A stretch of 64,000 nt of DNA. Source: Azohydromonas caseinilytica. Its GTDB lineage: Bacteria > Pseudomonadota > Gammaproteobacteria > Burkholderiales > Burkholderiaceae_C. This document shows, one piece after another, positions 28,469-40,678 of this stretch. The notes beneath the pieces are model-generated. The model did no database searches. It saw nothing but the letters and a program-made list of their open reading frames with translations, and had not been told where the DNA came from. The position numbers were made by a program, and so were the translations under genes. The DNA lies in the NCBI RefSeq assembly GCF_012927045.1, contig NZ_JABBFW010000003.1:186001-250000 (forward strand), written 5' to 3'. How positions within the stretch are numbered: position 1 is the first letter of the stretch; the number at the start of each line of letters is the position of its first letter.

Positions 28469-30514
28469 TCAACGCCCGAAGAGGCTCGTCAGCTGGGGCC
28501 ACAGCTGCCACGTCATCAGCCCGAACACGCCCAGGATCATGACCAGGGCATACCAGTACAGGTAGCCGGTCTGCACCAGGCGCACGATGCCCGCGATACC
28601 GCCCACGGCCTTGGCCGAGCCGTTGATGAGCGCGCCGTCGATGATCCCGACGTCGCCGCCCTTCCACAGGCCCTTGCCCAGCAGCCGGGCACCGGCGGCC
28701 AGCACATGCTCGTTGAACGCGTCCATGTAGTACTTGTTGTCCAGCAGGCGGTAGATCGGGCCCGCGGCGCGCTTGATGGCGGCCGGAATGGCCGGGACCA
28801 TCATGTAGAACACGTAGGCGGTCACGACGCCGGCCAGCGCCAGCCAGAACACGACCGTCTGCAGACCGTGCGCGGCCATGGCCAGCGCGCCGTGGAACTC
28901 GTGCGCCAGCTCTTCCATCGCCGGGTGCTTCTCCAGGTTGACGAAGATCGCATCCTTGAAGAAGTCGCCGAACAGCAGCGGCTCGATCGTGAAGTAGCCG
29001 ATGATCACCGACGGGATGGCCAGCAGCAGCAGCGGCAGCGTCACGACCAGCGGCGACTCGTGCGGCTTCTGCCCCGGCGCCAGGCCGTGGTGGTGGTCTT
29101 CCGAAGGCTCCTCGTCGTCATGGTCGCCATGGTGATCATGGTGAGCCTGGCCGAAGCGCTCCTTGCCGTGGAAGACCAGGAAGTACATCCGGAACGAGTA
29201 GAAGGCCGTCACGAACACGCCGGTCATCACCGCGAAGTACGCGAAGCCCGCACCCGGCAGGTGGCTGGCGTGCACCGCCTCGATGATGCTGTCCTTGGAA
29301 TAGAAGCCCGAGAACAGCGGCGTGCCGATCAGCGCCAGCGAGCCCAGCAGCGAGGTGATCCAGGTGATGGGCATGTACTTGCGCAGGCCGCCCATGTTGC
29401 GGATGTCCTGGTCATGGTGCATGCCCATGATCACCGAGCCCGCGCCCAGGAACAGCAGCGCCTTGAAGAACGCATGCGTCATCAGGTGGAACACCGCCAC
29501 CGAGTAGGCCGACGCGCCCAGCGCCACCGTCATGTAGCCCAGCTGCGACAGCGTGGAGTACGCAACGACACGCTTGATGTCGTTCTGGATGATGCCCAGG
29601 AAGCCCATGAACAGGGCCGTGATGGCGCCGATGACCAGCACGAAGTTCAGCGCGGTGTCCGACAGCTCGAACAGCGGCGACATGCGCGTGACCATGAAGA
29701 TGCCCGCCGTCACCATGGTGGCGGCGTGGATCAGCGCCGAGATCGGGGTCGGGCCTTCCATCGAGTCGGGCAGCCACACGTGCAGCGGGAACTGCGCGCT
29801 CTTGCCCATGGCGCCGATGAACAGGCAGATGCACGCCACCGTGATCAGCATCCAGTCGGTGCCCGGGAACACCAGCGTAGAGAGCTTCTCGGACTGCGCG
29901 AAGACCTCGCCGTAGTTGAGCGTGCCGGTGTACGCGGCCAGCAGGCCGATGCCCAGGATGAAGCCGAAGTCACCCACGCGGTTGACCAGGAACGCCTTCA
30001 TGTTGGCGAAGATCGCCGTGGGCCGCGTGTACCAGAAGCCGATCAGCAGGTAGCTCACCAGGCCCACCGCTTCCCAACCGAAGAACAGCTGCAGGAAGTT
30101 GTTGCTCATGACCAGCATGAGCATCGAGAAGGTGAACAGCGAGATGTACGAGAAGAAGCGCTGGTAGCCCGGGTCCTCGTGCATGTAGCCGATGGTGTAG
30201 ATGTGCACCATCAGCGACACGAAGGTCACCACGCACATCATCATGGCCGTGAGGCCGTCGACGAGGAAGCCGACTTCCATCTTCAGGTCGCCGAGCGTCA
30301 TCCACTCGTAGACCGTGCCGTTGAAGCGCGCGCCGTTGATCACATCGGCCAGCACCATGGCCGAGACGATGAAGGAGATCAGCACCCCGAGGATCGTGAT
30401 CAGGTGCGCGCCGCGGCGGCCGACGGCCCGCCCGGCCAGGCCCGCCACGATGGAGCCCGCCAGCGGCGCCAGCGGCACGACCAGCAGCAGGTTCTTGGAC
30501 AGTTCTGCAGACAT
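28469..30514 (-). CDS. nuoL: NADH-quinone oxidoreductase subunit L
   Basis: This encodes 681 residues, longer than nuoM and nuoN because of the lateral helix. The channel motifs FFGWEAVGLVSYLLIGFW and GAMGKSAQFPLHVWLPDSMEGPTPISALIHAATMV are intact. An unusual loop near residues 456-478 is rich in His and acidic residues (HHDHHGDHDDEEPSEDHHH) between two membrane helices and might bind metal. NuoL is the distal proton-pumping subunit and carries the long amphipathic helix along the membrane arm. It follows nuoK by 19 bases. Confidence 0.97.
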   Translation of the reverse strand: MSAELSKNLLLVVPLAPLAGSIVAGLAGRAVGRRGAHLITILGVLISFIVSAMVLADVINGARFNGTVYEWMTLGDLKMEVGFLVDGLTAMMMCVVTFVSLMVHIYTIGYMHEDPGYQRFFSYISLFTFSMLMLVMSNNFLQLFFGWEAVGLVSYLLIGFWYTRPTAIFANMKAFLVNRVGDFGFILGIGLLAAYTGTLNYGEVFAQSEKLSTLVFPGTDWMLITVACICLFIGAMGKSAQFPLHVWLPDSMEGPTPISALIHAATMVTAGIFMVTRMSPLFELSDTALNFVLVIGAITALFMGFLGIIQNDIKRVVAYSTLSQLGYMTVALGASAYSVAVFHLMTHAFFKALLFLGAGSVIMGMHHDQDIRNMGGLRKYMPITWITSLLGSLALIGTPLFSGFYSKDSIIEAVHASHLPGAGFAYFAVMTGVFVTAFYSFRMYFLVFHGKERFGQAHHDHHGDHDDEEPSEDHHHGLAPGQKPHESPLVVTLPLLLLAIPSVIIGYFTIEPLLFGDFFKDAIFVNLEKHPAMEELAHEFHGALAMAAHGLQTVVFWLALAGVVTAYVFYMMVPAIPAAIKRAAGPIYRLLDNKYYMDAFNEHVLAAGARLLGKGLWKGGDVGIIDGALINGSAKAVGGIAGIVRLVQTGYLYWYALVMILGVFGLMTWQLWPQLTSLFGR

Positions 30515-30533
30515 TTTTTATGGCCTTCCCGCG

Positions 30534-30851
30534 TCAACCCTTGAGCGTGTCGAGCTCTTCCACCGCGATCGTCGAGCGGTTGCGGAACAGCACCACCAGG
30601 ATCGCCAGGCCGATGGCCGACTCGGCGGCCGCCACGGTCAGGATGAAGAACACGAAGACTTGGCCCGCCATGTCGCCCAGGTAGTGCGAGAAGGCGACGA
30701 AGTTCAGGTTGACGGCCAGGAGCATCAGCTCGATGGCCATCAGCAGCACGATGAGGTTGCGGCGGTTGAGGAAGATGCCGATCACGGACAGCGCGAACAG
30801 GATCGCGCCCAGCGACAGGTAATGCCCCAACGTGATGGGTCCGAGATTCAT
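30534..30851 (-). CDS. nuoK: NADH-quinone oxidoreductase subunit K
   Basis: This encodes 105 residues with three transmembrane helices, the normal NuoK size. It has [24 protein letters not shown] with the conserved membrane Glu, and [18 protein letters not shown] with the second. NuoK forms part of the membrane arm's proton path next to NuoJ and NuoN. Its ATG overlaps the nuoJ stop by four bases (30848-30851). Confidence 0.97.
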   Translation of the reverse strand: MNLGPITLGHYLSLGAILFALSVIGIFLNRRNLIVLLMAIELMLLAVNLNFVAFSHYLGDMAGQVFVFFILTVAAAESAIGLAILVVLFRNRSTIAVEELDTLKG

Positions 30852-31474
30852 GCCTTGCCCTCCTCCGCGGCGTTCTTGGCCTGCACCACCGGCGGCATCT
30901 GCACGATGCGCAGCCGGTCGGCCTTCTTCACCCGCACCTGCTGCGACGGGTCCTGGTAGCGCGAGTCCTTGCGGCGGCGCAGCGTCAGCGCGATGGCCGC
31001 CACGATGGCCACCAGCAGCAGCACGGCCGCGATCTGCAGCGGGTACAGGTAGTTGGTGTAGATCTCGATGCCCAGCAGCTTGGTGTTGCCCAGCTCAGCG
31101 AGCCTGGGGTCCACCGGGGCCGCCTCGGGCACGTTGAAGCCGCTGGTCAGCACCAGTGCCATCTCCAGGGCGATGAGCGCGCCCACCAGCCCGGCGATGG
31201 GGAAGTGCTTCCAGAAGTTGTGCCGGAAGGCGTCGGTGTTGATGTCGAGCATCATCACCACGAAGAGGAACAGCACCATGACGGCGCCCACGTACACCAG
31301 CACCAGCGTGATGGCGAGGAATTCGGCCTTGAGCAGCATCCACACGCACGAGGCGGTGAAGAAGGCGAGCACCAGGTACAAGGCGGAGTGCACCGTGTCG
31401 CGCGCCGTGATCACGGCGAAGGACGCCAGCAGCAGCACCGTGGCGAAGAGGTAGAACAGAGCGGTCGTGGTCAT
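30848..31474 (-). CDS. nuoJ: NADH-quinone oxidoreductase subunit J
   Basis: This encodes 208 residues from ATG 31474 ([22 protein letters not shown]), the usual N-terminus. It has five hydrophobic segments ([46 protein letters not shown]). The C-terminal ~45 residues are a polar extension rich in Lys and Arg. It is part of the membrane arm. A GTG at 31495 is possible, but the shorter start matches homologues better. Confidence 0.95.
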   Translation of the reverse strand: MTTTALFYLFATVLLLASFAVITARDTVHSALYLVLAFFTASCVWMLLKAEFLAITLVLVYVGAVMVLFLFVVMMLDINTDAFRHNFWKHFPIAGLVGALIALEMALVLTSGFNVPEAAPVDPRLAELGNTKLLGIEIYTNYLYPLQIAAVLLLVAIVAAIALTLRRRKDSRYQDPSQQVRVKKADRLRIVQMPPVVQAKNAAEEGKA

Positions 31475-31562
31475 GTCGTTGGACGCTTGAGACACGCGGG
31501 CACGCGGCAGCCCTCACGCATGCGCCGCAAGGGGCATGCGTGCGGGCGGCACGCGGGGGCCG

Positions 31563-32051
31563 TCAGCGGTAGCGGGCGTCGGCCTCCTTGTTGGCTGCGA
31601 TCTCACGCTCGTAGCGGTCGCCGACCGCCAGCAGCATGTCCTTGGTGTAGTACAGGTCGCCGCGCTTCTCGCCGTGGTACTCGAGGATGTGCGTCTCGAC
31701 GATGGAGTCCACCGGGCAGCTTTCTTCGCAGAAGCCGCAGAAGATGCACTTGGTCAGGTCGATGTCGTAGCGCGTGGTGCGGCGGCTGCCGTCGTCACGG
31801 ATGTCCGACTCGATCGTGATGGCCATGGCCGGGCACACCGCCTCGCACAGCTTGCAGGCGATGCAGCGCTCCTCGCCGTTCTCGTAGCGGCGCAGCGCGT
31901 GCAGGCCGCGAAAGCGCGGAGACAGCGGCGTCTTCTCCTCCGGGAACTGGACCGTGATGGTCTTGGAGAGGAAGTGGCGCCCCGTCAGGGCCATGCCCTT
32001 GAAGAGCTCCAGCAGCAGGAAACTCGAAAAGAAGTCCTTGAGGGCAGACAT
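31563..32051 (-). CDS. nuoI: NADH-quinone oxidoreductase subunit I
   Basis: This encodes 162 residues. It is an 8Fe ferredoxin with two [4Fe-4S] motifs, [16 protein letters not shown] and [16 protein letters not shown]. The N-terminal amphipathic helix ([18 protein letters not shown]) anchors it. It carries clusters N6a and N6b on the path from the NADH site to quinone in the peripheral arm. It lies three bases after nuoH. Confidence 0.98.
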   Translation of the reverse strand: MSALKDFFSSFLLLELFKGMALTGRHFLSKTITVQFPEEKTPLSPRFRGLHALRRYENGEERCIACKLCEAVCPAMAITIESDIRDDGSRRTTRYDIDLTKCIFCGFCEESCPVDSIVETHILEYHGEKRGDLYYTKDMLLAVGDRYEREIAANKEADARYR

Positions 32052-32054
32052 GGC

Positions 32055-33122
32055 TTAATTCCAGATGTTCCAGGGCGACTGAATCCACAGGCCCACCACC
32101 AGCAGCCACACCAGGGTGACCGGAATGAAGATCTTCCAGCCCAGACGCATGATCTGGTCGTAGCGGTAGCGGGGGAACGTGGCGCGCACCCACAGGAACA
32201 TCGTCACGACGACGAAGACCTTGGCGGCCAGCCAGATCCAGCCCGGGATCCAATTGAGGAAAGGTGCGTCGATCGGGGGCAGCCAGCCGCCGAGGAACAG
32301 GATCACGGCCAGCGTGGAGACCAGGATCATGTTGGCGTACTCGGCCAGGAAGAACATGGCGAAGCTCATGCCCGAGTACTCGATCATGTGACCGGCCACA
32401 ATCTCGGACTCGCCTTCCACGACGTCAAAGGGGTGACGGTTGGTCTCGGCCAGGCCGGAGATGAAGTAGACGACGAAGATCGGCAGCAGCGGCAGCCAGT
32501 TCCAGGACAGGAAGTTCAGGCCCATGTCGGCGAAGCGGCCGCGGTCCTGCGACGTCACGATGTCCGTCATGTTCAGGCTGCCCGCCGCCATCAGCACCAC
32601 CACGAAGCAGAAGCCCATGGCGATCTCGTAGCTCACCATCTGCGCCGAGGCACGCAGCGCGCCCAGGAAGGCGTACTTCGAGTTCGAGGCCCAGCCGGCG
32701 ATGATCACGCCGTACACCTCCAGCGAGGTGATGGCCATCAGGAACAGCAGGCCGGCGTTGACGTTGGCCAGCGCCACTTCAGGGCCGAAAGGCACCACGG
32801 CCCAAGCCGCCAGCGCGGGCATGATCGTCATGATCGGGCCCAGGAAGAACAGGCCCTTGTTGGCCGCGGTCGGGCGGATGATCTCCTTGAAGATCAGCTT
32901 GACCGCGTCGGCAATCGGCGTGAGCAGGCCGAAAGGGCCCACGCGGTTGGGGCCCGGGCGGATCTGCGACCAGCCGATGGCCTTGCGCTCCCACAGCGTG
33001 AGGTAGGCCACGCAACCGAGCAGCGGCAGCAGCACCGCCACGATCTTGATCAGCGACCACACCACCGTCCACAGGGTGGCGTCCATGCTGGCGCTGCCAA
33101 ATTGATAGAGGGAATCGATCAT
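32055..33122 (-). CDS. nuoH: NADH-quinone oxidoreductase subunit H
   Basis: This encodes 355 residues with eight or nine helices. Conserved regions include [40 protein letters not shown] near residue 45, and the quinone-channel part [31 protein letters not shown]. NuoH links the peripheral arm to the membrane arm and forms most of the quinone entry site. It is 13 bases after nuoG. Confidence 0.98.
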   Translation of the reverse strand: MIDSLYQFGSASMDATLWTVVWSLIKIVAVLLPLLGCVAYLTLWERKAIGWSQIRPGPNRVGPFGLLTPIADAVKLIFKEIIRPTAANKGLFFLGPIMTIMPALAAWAVVPFGPEVALANVNAGLLFLMAITSLEVYGVIIAGWASNSKYAFLGALRASAQMVSYEIAMGFCFVVVLMAAGSLNMTDIVTSQDRGRFADMGLNFLSWNWLPLLPIFVVYFISGLAETNRHPFDVVEGESEIVAGHMIEYSGMSFAMFFLAEYANMILVSTLAVILFLGGWLPPIDAPFLNWIPGWIWLAAKVFVVVTMFLWVRATFPRYRYDQIMRLGWKIFIPVTLVWLLVVGLWIQSPWNIWN

Positions 33123-33135
33123 CGCTTGGCCATCC

Positions 33136-35466
33136 TCAGAGCTTCTGCACGGTGATGGCGCCGAACATGGCGCCCAGCGTGGCGGTATCCGGGTGCGCCG
33201 CGCTCACGCGCACGGCGTTGGGGGCCAGCGTGGCATCCTCGCGGGCCGGCAGTTCGACAATGGCCTGACCCTGGGTCAGGCGCACGCGCTGGCCTTCGGC
33301 CAGACCCAGCGCCTGCCACAGCGCGCTGGGCAGATTGGCCACGGGCGGACGGGCGTCGGCGGTGAGCTGCAGCGGACCGGAGCGGCGCACCAGCATGTCG
33401 CTGCCGTAGATGGGCACGTCGGCGATGCGCTCGAACAGGCCCGGCGTGGCCGGGGCGATGGTCGCCGGCAGTTGCGCGGCGCTGCGGTTGGACAGCCGCG
33501 CGGCGATGCCGCTGCCGTCGCCCAGCGCCTCGGCGCGCACTTCCTCGGCGCTCTCCTGATTGAAGCCGTCGAGGCCCAGCAGGTTGCCCAGCACGCGCAG
33601 CACCTTCCAGGCCGGACGCGTGTCGCCCACGGGCTTGACCACGCCGTAGAAGCTCTGCAGCCGGCCCTCGGCATTGACGAAGCTGCCCGCCGTCTCGGCG
33701 AAGGGGGCGATGGGCAGCAGCACGTCGGCGTTGGGTACCGCGGCGTCCTTGAACGAGGTCAGCGCCACCACCAGGCCCGAGCCCTGCAGCGCGGCCGTGG
33801 CCGCGGCGGCGTCGGCGGCGTCCCACACCGGCTCGGTGTTGAGCAGCAGCAGCGCCTTCATCGGTTGCGTCAGCATCTGGCCGGCGTCGAGGCCGCCCTT
33901 CTGCGGCAGCGCGCCCACCAGCTGCGCGCCCACGGTGTTGGCCGCTTCGGTCAGGTAGCCCACGCTGGCTCCGGTGTGCTCGGCGATCCAGCTGGCCAGC
34001 TTCAGCAGCGTGGCGGCCTGCGGATGCTGCGCGGCGGCATTGCCCAGCAGCACGGCCTTGCGCTCGCCCGACAGCAGCGAGTCGGCCACGGCGCGCGCGG
34101 CGTCGGTGGCTTCCGCCTTCACGGGCGCGGCCACGCCGGCACCGGCGGCGACGGCAGCAGCCACTTCGGCCAGGGCCTGCACCCAGCCGCTGGGCGCGGC
34201 GGTGAGGCGGTGCGCCACGGACATGGCCCAGTCGTCATGCAGCGCATGCAGACTGCTGATCTGGGCGCCATGGCGGGCGGCCTGGCGCAGGCGCTGCGCG
34301 AACAGCGGATGGTCCTTGCGCAGGAACGAGCCGATCACGAAGGCACGGTCCAGCGTCGAGAGCTCGGCAATGGGCAGGCCCAGCCAGCGGGCGGTGCCCG
34401 GCGCATCGACGTTGGCGAAGTCGGCGTGGCGGGTACGGTAGTCGATGTTGTCGCTGCCGAAACCGCGCACCAGCTTGGCCAGCAGGTGCAGCTCTTCCAC
34501 GGTGCTGTGGGCGGAGCCGATGGCGCCGATGGACTGCGCACCGAACTCGGCCTTGACCTGCTTGAGGCCGTTGGCGACGTATTCCAGCGCCGTGGTCCAG
34601 TCCACGGTCTTCCACTCGCCGCCCTGCTTGATCATCGGGGTGGTCAGGCGCGCGGGGCTGTTGAGCGCGTCGTAGCTGAAGCGGTCGCGGTCGGCCAGCC
34701 AGCACTCGTTGACGGCCTCGTTCTCCAGCGGCAGCACGCGCTTGACCTGGTTGGCCTTGACCTGGACGATCAGGTTGGCGCCGGTGCTGTCATGCGGGCT
34801 GACGCTCTTGCGGCGCGACAGCTCCCAGGTGCGGGCGCTGTAGCGGAAGGGCTTGCTGGTGATCGCGCCGACCGGGCACAGGTCGATCATGTTGCCCGAC
34901 AGCTCGGAATCCACGGTCTGGCCGACGAAGGTCGTGATCTCGGAGTGCTCGCCGCGGTGCAGCATGCCCAGCTCCATCACGCCGGCGATCTCCTGGCCGA
35001 AGCGCACGCAGCGGGTGCAGTGGATGCAGCGCGTCATCTCCTCCATGGAGAGCAGCGGGCCCGGGTCCTTGTGGAACACCACGCGCTTCTCTTCGGCGTA
35101 GCGCGAGCTGGAGCCACCGTAGCCCACGGCCAGGTCCTGCAGCTGGCACTCGCCGCCCTGGTCGCAAATCGGGCAGTCCAGCGGGTGGTTGATGAGCAGA
35201 AACTCCATCACCGACTGCTGGGCCTTGACCGCCTTGTCGCTCTTGGTGCGCACGATCATGCCCTGCGTCACCGGCGTGGCGCAGGCGGGCAACGGCTTGG
35301 GAGCCTTTTCCACTTCCACCAGGCACATGCGGCAGTTGGCCGCGATGCTGAGCTTCTTGTGGTAGCAGAAGTGCGGAATGTAGGTGCCGGCAGCCTCGGC
35401 CGCATGCATCACCATGCTGCCTTCGGCTACGCTGACCTTCTTGCCGTCGAGTTCGATTTCAACCAT
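33136..35466 (-). CDS. nuoG: NADH-quinone oxidoreductase subunit G
   Basis: This encodes 776 residues. The N-terminal [2Fe-2S] site is in [20 protein letters not shown] and CATPV. It is followed by the [4Fe-4S] site ([20 protein letters not shown]) and the next pair, [21 protein letters not shown] and [12 protein letters not shown] molybdopterin-oxidoreductase-like domain follows, with low conservation and many Ala residues, as is normal in beta-proteobacterial NuoG. NuoG is the largest peripheral subunit. It lies 81 bases after nuoF, with the longest gap in the second half of the operon. Confidence 0.97.
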   Translation of the reverse strand: MVEIELDGKKVSVAEGSMVMHAAEAAGTYIPHFCYHKKLSIAANCRMCLVEVEKAPKPLPACATPVTQGMIVRTKSDKAVKAQQSVMEFLLINHPLDCPICDQGGECQLQDLAVGYGGSSSRYAEEKRVVFHKDPGPLLSMEEMTRCIHCTRCVRFGQEIAGVMELGMLHRGEHSEITTFVGQTVDSELSGNMIDLCPVGAITSKPFRYSARTWELSRRKSVSPHDSTGANLIVQVKANQVKRVLPLENEAVNECWLADRDRFSYDALNSPARLTTPMIKQGGEWKTVDWTTALEYVANGLKQVKAEFGAQSIGAIGSAHSTVEELHLLAKLVRGFGSDNIDYRTRHADFANVDAPGTARWLGLPIAELSTLDRAFVIGSFLRKDHPLFAQRLRQAARHGAQISSLHALHDDWAMSVAHRLTAAPSGWVQALAEVAAAVAAGAGVAAPVKAEATDAARAVADSLLSGERKAVLLGNAAAQHPQAATLLKLASWIAEHTGASVGYLTEAANTVGAQLVGALPQKGGLDAGQMLTQPMKALLLLNTEPVWDAADAAAATAALQGSGLVVALTSFKDAAVPNADVLLPIAPFAETAGSFVNAEGRLQSFYGVVKPVGDTRPAWKVLRVLGNLLGLDGFNQESAEEVRAEALGDGSGIAARLSNRSAAQLPATIAPATPGLFERIADVPIYGSDMLVRRSGPLQLTADARPPVANLPSALWQALGLAEGQRVRLTQGQAIVELPAREDATLAPNAVRVSAAHPDTATLGAMFGAITVQKL

Positions 35467-35547
35467 GGCTTATCGGGGTGAAGGCGCCGCCGCGCGCTCA
35501 GGCACGGGGCGCCCCGGTGCGGTGCACCTTCACCTTGAAGTTGTGTC

Positions 35548-36888
<1,341 letters not shown>

Positions 36889-36893
36889 GCGGA

Positions 36894-37391
36894 TCACCCC
36901 TGCGCCTTGAGCGTGTCGACCAGCTCGTCCAGACGCTCGTTGCTCATGAAGCTCAGCATCTGGCGGTCGTTGACCAGCATCACCGGCGCGTCGGCGCAGG
37001 CGCCCAGGCACTCGCACTTCTGGACCGTGATGAGGCCGTCGGCGGTGGTGCCGCCCTCCTCCACGCCCAGCTTCTGGCACAGGTGCTCCAGCGCGCCCTG
37101 GCCGTTGCGCAGCTGGCACGGCAGGTTGGTGCAGACGTTGAGCTTGTACTTGCCCAGCTTGCGCTGGTTGTACATGTTGTAGAAGGTCGTGACCTCGTGC
37201 ACCGCGATGACGGGCATGTTGAGGTACTCGGCGATGGCCAGCTCGGCCTCACGCGACACGTAGCCCTGCTCCTGCTGCACGATGGACAGGCAGGCCATGA
37301 CGGCGGACTGCTGCTGCCCGGCGGGGTACTTGGCGACCTCGCGCGCGAAACGCTCCAGCGTGGCGGGCGCGAAGAAGGATTGCGAACTCAT
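36894..37391 (-). CDS. nuoE: NADH-quinone oxidoreductase subunit E
   Basis: This encodes 165 residues. The thioredoxin-like [2Fe-2S] cluster N1a is held by CTNLPCQL near residue 95 and [15 protein letters not shown] near 135. [10 protein letters not shown] is the family motif before it. NuoE pairs with NuoF in the NADH-dehydrogenase tip. Its ATG overlaps the nuoD stop (ATGA at 37388-37391). Confidence 0.97.
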   Translation of the reverse strand: MSSQSFFAPATLERFAREVAKYPAGQQQSAVMACLSIVQQEQGYVSREAELAIAEYLNMPVIAVHEVTTFYNMYNQRKLGKYKLNVCTNLPCQLRNGQGALEHLCQKLGVEEGGTTADGLITVQKCECLGACADAPVMLVNDRQMLSFMSNERLDELVDTLKAQG

Positions 37392-38641
37392 CGATCGATC
37401 TCGCCGAAAACAATGTCCATGGTGCCGATCACCGCCACGGCGTCGGCGATCATGTGGCCGCGCGCCATCTCGTCCAGTGCCGCGAGGTGGGCAAAGCCGG
37501 GGGCGCGGATCTTCATGCGGTACGGCTTGTTGGCGCCGTCGCTGATGAAGTAGATGCCGAACTCACCCTTGGGATGCTCCACCCCGGCGTAGACCTCGCC
37601 CTCGGGCACGTGGAAGCCCTCGGTGAAGAGCTTGAAGTGGTGGATCAGCTCCTCCATGTTGGCCTTCATGTCCACGCGCGGAGGAGGCGCCACCTTGTGG
37701 TTGTCCGTGATGACCGGGCCGGGATTGGCCTTGAGCCACTGCACGCACTGCTTGATGATCTTGTTGGCCTCGCGCATCTCCTGCACGCGCACCAGGTAAC
37801 GGTCGTAGGTGTCGCCGTTGGTGCCGACAGGGACGTCGAACTCCATGCGGTCGTAGACGTCGTAGGGCTGCGTCTTGCGCAGGTCCCAGGCGATGCCCGA
37901 GCCGCGCAGCATCGGGCCGCTGAAGCCCAGGTTCAGCGCGCGCTCGGGGCTGACCACGCCGATGCCCACGGTGCGCTGCTTCCAGATCCGGTTGTCGGTC
38001 AGCAGCGTCTCGTAGTCGTCGACGTTCTTGGGGAAGCGGTTGCAGAAGTCCTCGATGAAGTCCAGCATCGAGCCCTGGCGGTTCTCGTTGAGCTTGGCAA
38101 TCGCCTTGGCGTTGCGGATCTTGGAGGGCTTGTACTGCGGCATGCTGTCGGGCAGGTCGCGGTAGACGCCGCCCGGACGGAAGTAGGCCGCGTGCATGCG
38201 CGCGCCCGACACCGCCTCGTACATGTCGAAGATGTCCTCACGCTCGCGGAAGCAGTAGATGAGGATGTTCATCGCACCGCAGTCGATGCCGTGCGCCCCC
38301 AGCCACAGCAGGTGGTTGAGCAGCCGGGTGAGCTCGGCGAACATCACGCGGATGTACTGCGCGCGCAGCGGCACCTCGATGCCCAGCAGCCGCTCCACCG
38401 CCAGGCAGTAGGCGTGCTCGTTGCACATCATCGAGACATAGTCCAGCCGGTCCATGTAGGGCAGCGACTGGATGTAGGTCTTGGTCTCGGCCAGCTTCTC
38501 GGTGGCGCGGTGCAGCAGTCCGATATGGGGGTCGGCGCGCTGGATGACTTCGCCGTCGAGCTCCAGCACCAGGCGCAGCACGCCGTGCGCGGCCGGGTGC
38601 TGAGGACCGAAGTTCAGGGTGTAGTTCTTGATCTCTGCCAT
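37388..38641 (-). CDS. nuoD: NADH-quinone oxidoreductase subunit D
   Basis: This encodes 417 residues, the separate NuoD form (not fused to NuoC as in E. coli). [22 protein letters not shown] at the N-terminus and [17 protein letters not shown] near residue 75 form part of the quinone pocket, including the conserved His and Tyr-bearing loop. The C-terminus [39 protein letters not shown] is standard. It is related to [NiFe]-hydrogenase large subunits. Confidence 0.98.
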   Translation of the reverse strand: MAEIKNYTLNFGPQHPAAHGVLRLVLELDGEVIQRADPHIGLLHRATEKLAETKTYIQSLPYMDRLDYVSMMCNEHAYCLAVERLLGIEVPLRAQYIRVMFAELTRLLNHLLWLGAHGIDCGAMNILIYCFREREDIFDMYEAVSGARMHAAYFRPGGVYRDLPDSMPQYKPSKIRNAKAIAKLNENRQGSMLDFIEDFCNRFPKNVDDYETLLTDNRIWKQRTVGIGVVSPERALNLGFSGPMLRGSGIAWDLRKTQPYDVYDRMEFDVPVGTNGDTYDRYLVRVQEMREANKIIKQCVQWLKANPGPVITDNHKVAPPPRVDMKANMEELIHHFKLFTEGFHVPEGEVYAGVEHPKGEFGIYFISDGANKPYRMKIRAPGFAHLAALDEMARGHMIADAVAVIGTMDIVFGEIDR

Positions 38642-38651
38642 GGCGCGATAC

Positions 38652-39251
38652 TCAGTGCAGGCCGCCGTAGTTCTCTTCGCGGATGATCCGCGGCGTGATC
38701 TCGCGCGGCTCGATCGTCACGGGCTGGTAGATGACGCGCTTGCTTTCGGTGTCGTAGCGCATCTCCACGTGGCCGGAGACCGGGAAGTCCTTGCGGAACG
38801 GGTGGCCGATGAAGCCGTAGTCGGTGAGCAGGCGGCGCAGGTCGACGTGGCCGTCGAAGACGATGCCGTAGAGGTCGAAGGCCTCGCGCTCGTACCAGTT
38901 CGCCGCGCTCCACACCTCGGTGACCGAGGCCACGATGGGCAGGTCGTCGTCCGGCGCGAACACCTTGACGCGCACGCGCCAGTTCAGGCTCACTGACAGC
39001 AGGTGCAGCACCACGCAAAAGCGCGGACCGTCCCAGGGCTGGTCCTTGTAGGTGGAGTAGTCCACGCCGCACAGATCAAGGAGCTGCTCGAACTTCAGCC
39101 GCGCGTCGTCACGCAGCACGCGCGCCGCGTCCATGTAGTCGGCCGCGGAGACGGTGATGGTGATCTCGCCGCGATCGCGCTTGAAGGCCTTGATCTTGTT
39201 GCCCAGCGCGGATTCCAGCGCCGACTGCAGATTGTCGAGGGAGGTGGTCAT
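38652..39251 (-). CDS. nuoC: NADH-quinone oxidoreductase subunit C
   Basis: This encodes 199 residues. [14 protein letters not shown]-like core text ([19 protein letters not shown]) and [43 protein letters not shown] are the 30-kDa subunit signature. It has no metal centre and holds NuoD and NuoI in place. It is followed ten bases later by nuoD. Confidence 0.97.
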   Translation of the reverse strand: MTTSLDNLQSALESALGNKIKAFKRDRGEITITVSAADYMDAARVLRDDARLKFEQLLDLCGVDYSTYKDQPWDGPRFCVVLHLLSVSLNWRVRVKVFAPDDDLPIVASVTEVWSAANWYEREAFDLYGIVFDGHVDLRRLLTDYGFIGHPFRKDFPVSGHVEMRYDTESKRVIYQPVTIEPREITPRIIREENYGGLH

Positions 39252-39275
39252 GCGGTTCTTGCTACCGGGGAGCGG

Positions 39276-39752
39276 TCAGCGCGCGATCGTGTTCTCGCGC
39301 CGGATCTTGGCCTGCAGCTGCAGGATGCCGTAGAGCAGCGCCTCGGCCGTGGGCGGACAGCCCGGCACGTAGACGTCCACCGGGACGATGCGGTCGCAAC
39401 CGCGCACCACGGAGTAGCTGTAGTGGTAGTAGCCGCCGCCGTTGGCGCAGGTGCCCATCGAGAGCACCCAGCGCGGCTCGGCCATCTGGTCGTAGACCTT
39501 GCGCAGCGCCGGCGCCATCTTGTTGCACAGCGTGCCCGCCACGATCATGAGATCGCTCTGGCGCGGGCTGGGGCGGAACAGCATGCCGAAGCGGTCGATG
39601 TCGTAGCGCGCGGCGCCCGCGTGCATCATCTCCACCGCGCAGCATGCCAGGCCGAAGGTCATGGGCCACAGCGAGCCCGTCTTCGACCAGTTGATCAGCT
39701 TGTCCACCGAAGTGGTGACGAAGCCTTCCTTGAGAACGCCTTCGATGCCCAT
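39276..39752 (-). CDS. nuoB: NADH-quinone oxidoreductase subunit B
   Basis: This encodes 158 residues. [22 protein letters not shown] supplies two of the N2 cluster cysteines in tandem, and [44 protein letters not shown] supplies the other two. N2 is the last cluster before quinone. It is 24 bases upstream of nuoC. Confidence 0.98.
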   Translation of the reverse strand: MGIEGVLKEGFVTTSVDKLINWSKTGSLWPMTFGLACCAVEMMHAGAARYDIDRFGMLFRPSPRQSDLMIVAGTLCNKMAPALRKVYDQMAEPRWVLSMGTCANGGGYYHYSYSVVRGCDRIVPVDVYVPGCPPTAEALLYGILQLQAKIRRENTIAR

Positions 39753-39799
39753 GGGGTCAGTCCGTCAATGTCCTTTTGCCGAGTGAAATGCAGCAGGGC

Positions 39800-40159
39800 T
39801 CATTCCCAATCCAGGGCGCCCTTTTTCCACTCGTAGATGAAGCCAACCACCAGGATGGTCAAGAACACCATCATGGCCACGAAACCTGACACGCCGATTT
39901 CGCGCAGCGAGACCGCCCACGGAAACAGGAACGCGATCTCCAGGTCGAACAGGATGAAGAGAATGGCCACCAGGTAGTAGCGCACGTCGAACTTCATGCG
40001 CGCATCCTCGAAGGCCTCAAAGCCACACTCGTAGGGCGAGTTCTTGGCCGGATCAGGTCGGCTCGGGCCCAGCAGGAAACCCAGGATCTGGGGCGCTACA
40101 CCAACTCCGACGCCGACCAGGATGAACAGGATGACGGGCAGGTACTGCTGCAGGTCCAT
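39800..40159 (-). CDS. nuoA: NADH-quinone oxidoreductase subunit A
   Basis: This encodes 119 residues with three hydrophobic helices. [42 protein letters not shown] is the family signature. It is the first gene of the 14-gene complex I operon. Its ATG is only 42 bases after the T-run of a terminator-like hairpin. I see no clear promoter in that short interval, so read-through from the tRNA-Leu promoter may drive the operon. Confidence 0.97.
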   Translation of the reverse strand: MDLQQYLPVILFILVGVGVGVAPQILGFLLGPSRPDPAKNSPYECGFEAFEDARMKFDVRYYLVAILFILFDLEIAFLFPWAVSLREIGVSGFVAMMVFLTILVVGFIYEWKKGALDWE

Positions 40160-40200
40160 GAGCGTGCTGTGTTGGTTGGGTGTGAAAGAAGACCGGCCAC

Positions 40201-40248
40201 AAAAAAGCGCGCCCTGGCAGCCAATGTTGACTGCCTACCGAGCGCGCC
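40201..40248 (-). terminator. Terminator or attenuator between tRNA-Leu and nuoA
   Basis: On the minus strand GGCAGTCA pairs with TGGCTGCC around a small loop. GCGCGC stretches on both sides can extend the stem, and a T6 run (40206-40201) follows. A further upstream copy, GCGCCCTGGC (40278-40269), can pair perfectly with GCCAGGGCGC (40218-40209), the strand just before the T-run. Two alternative folds therefore exist, both ending at the T-run. Confidence 0.65.
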
Positions 40249-40324
40249 CGCGGTTTCCCTGCCTCTGTGCCAGGGCGCTTTGCAAGGCGCCGGTCCAGAA
40301 CCCTGCAAGGAGGTCAAGCTTGTT

Positions 40325-40409
40325 TGGTGCCGACGGCGAGACTCGAACTCGCACAGCTTTCGCCACTACCCCCTCAAGATAGCGTGTCTACCAATTTCAC
40401 CACGTCGGC
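40325..40409 (-). tRNA. tRNA-Leu (GAG anticodon)
   Basis: The minus strand reads from GCCGACG through CGTCGGCACCA, 85 nt including an encoded CCA. The acceptor stem is seven perfect pairs. The anticodon loop is TTGAGGG on a CTATC/GGTAG stem, giving anticodon GAG (bases 40373-40375), which reads CUC and CUU. The T arm is GCGAG-TTCGAGT-CTCGC, and a class II variable arm is present. It lies between secG and nuoA, as is common in this group. Confidence 0.96.
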
Positions 40410-40463
40410 CTTATCAGGCATTGCACGACTCGCTTGAGGAATTGCTTGTCGGCAGCCCTGAAT

Positions 40464-40495
40464 TCTATAACAGTTTTCCCTGATTTGAGGGTCAA
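40464..40495 (-). promoter_or_regulatory. Promoter of tRNA-Leu
   Basis: On the minus strand, TTGACC (40495-40490) is followed after 17 bases by TGTTAT (40472-40467), which overlaps TGTTATAGA, an extended -10-like element ending at 40464. Transcription would start about 50 bases before the tRNA. It may also supply the nuo operon if the intervening hairpin is read through. The rest of the interval up to secG (40496-40678) shows nothing else I can name. Confidence 0.65.
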
Positions 40496-40678
40496 CCCGA
40501 AGGTTTTTTGCTGTCGCTGGCTCATCAAGTGAGCCACTGCACCACCCTGCCACCCAAAGCAGGCCAGCGCCGCAGCAGTGGTCCGCATCGGACCGATGCT
40601 GCGCCCAAGAATTCAATGAGCGCGGCCCCTTCGCAACGCGCTGACTTGCATCAACAAGTCAGCAGCGAAACGAAGATT

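Noticed and set aside
26996-30544. A plus-strand open frame of about 1180 codons opposite nuoM and nuoL
   Set aside because: The His/Gln/Arg-rich composition without any domain is typical of an antisense shadow in GC-rich DNA. Both nuoL and nuoM are complete on the other strand.
40374-40616. A short minus-strand open frame overlapping tRNA-Leu
   Set aside because: It covers the tRNA and its promoter, has no ribosome binding site of note and shows no conserved sequence.
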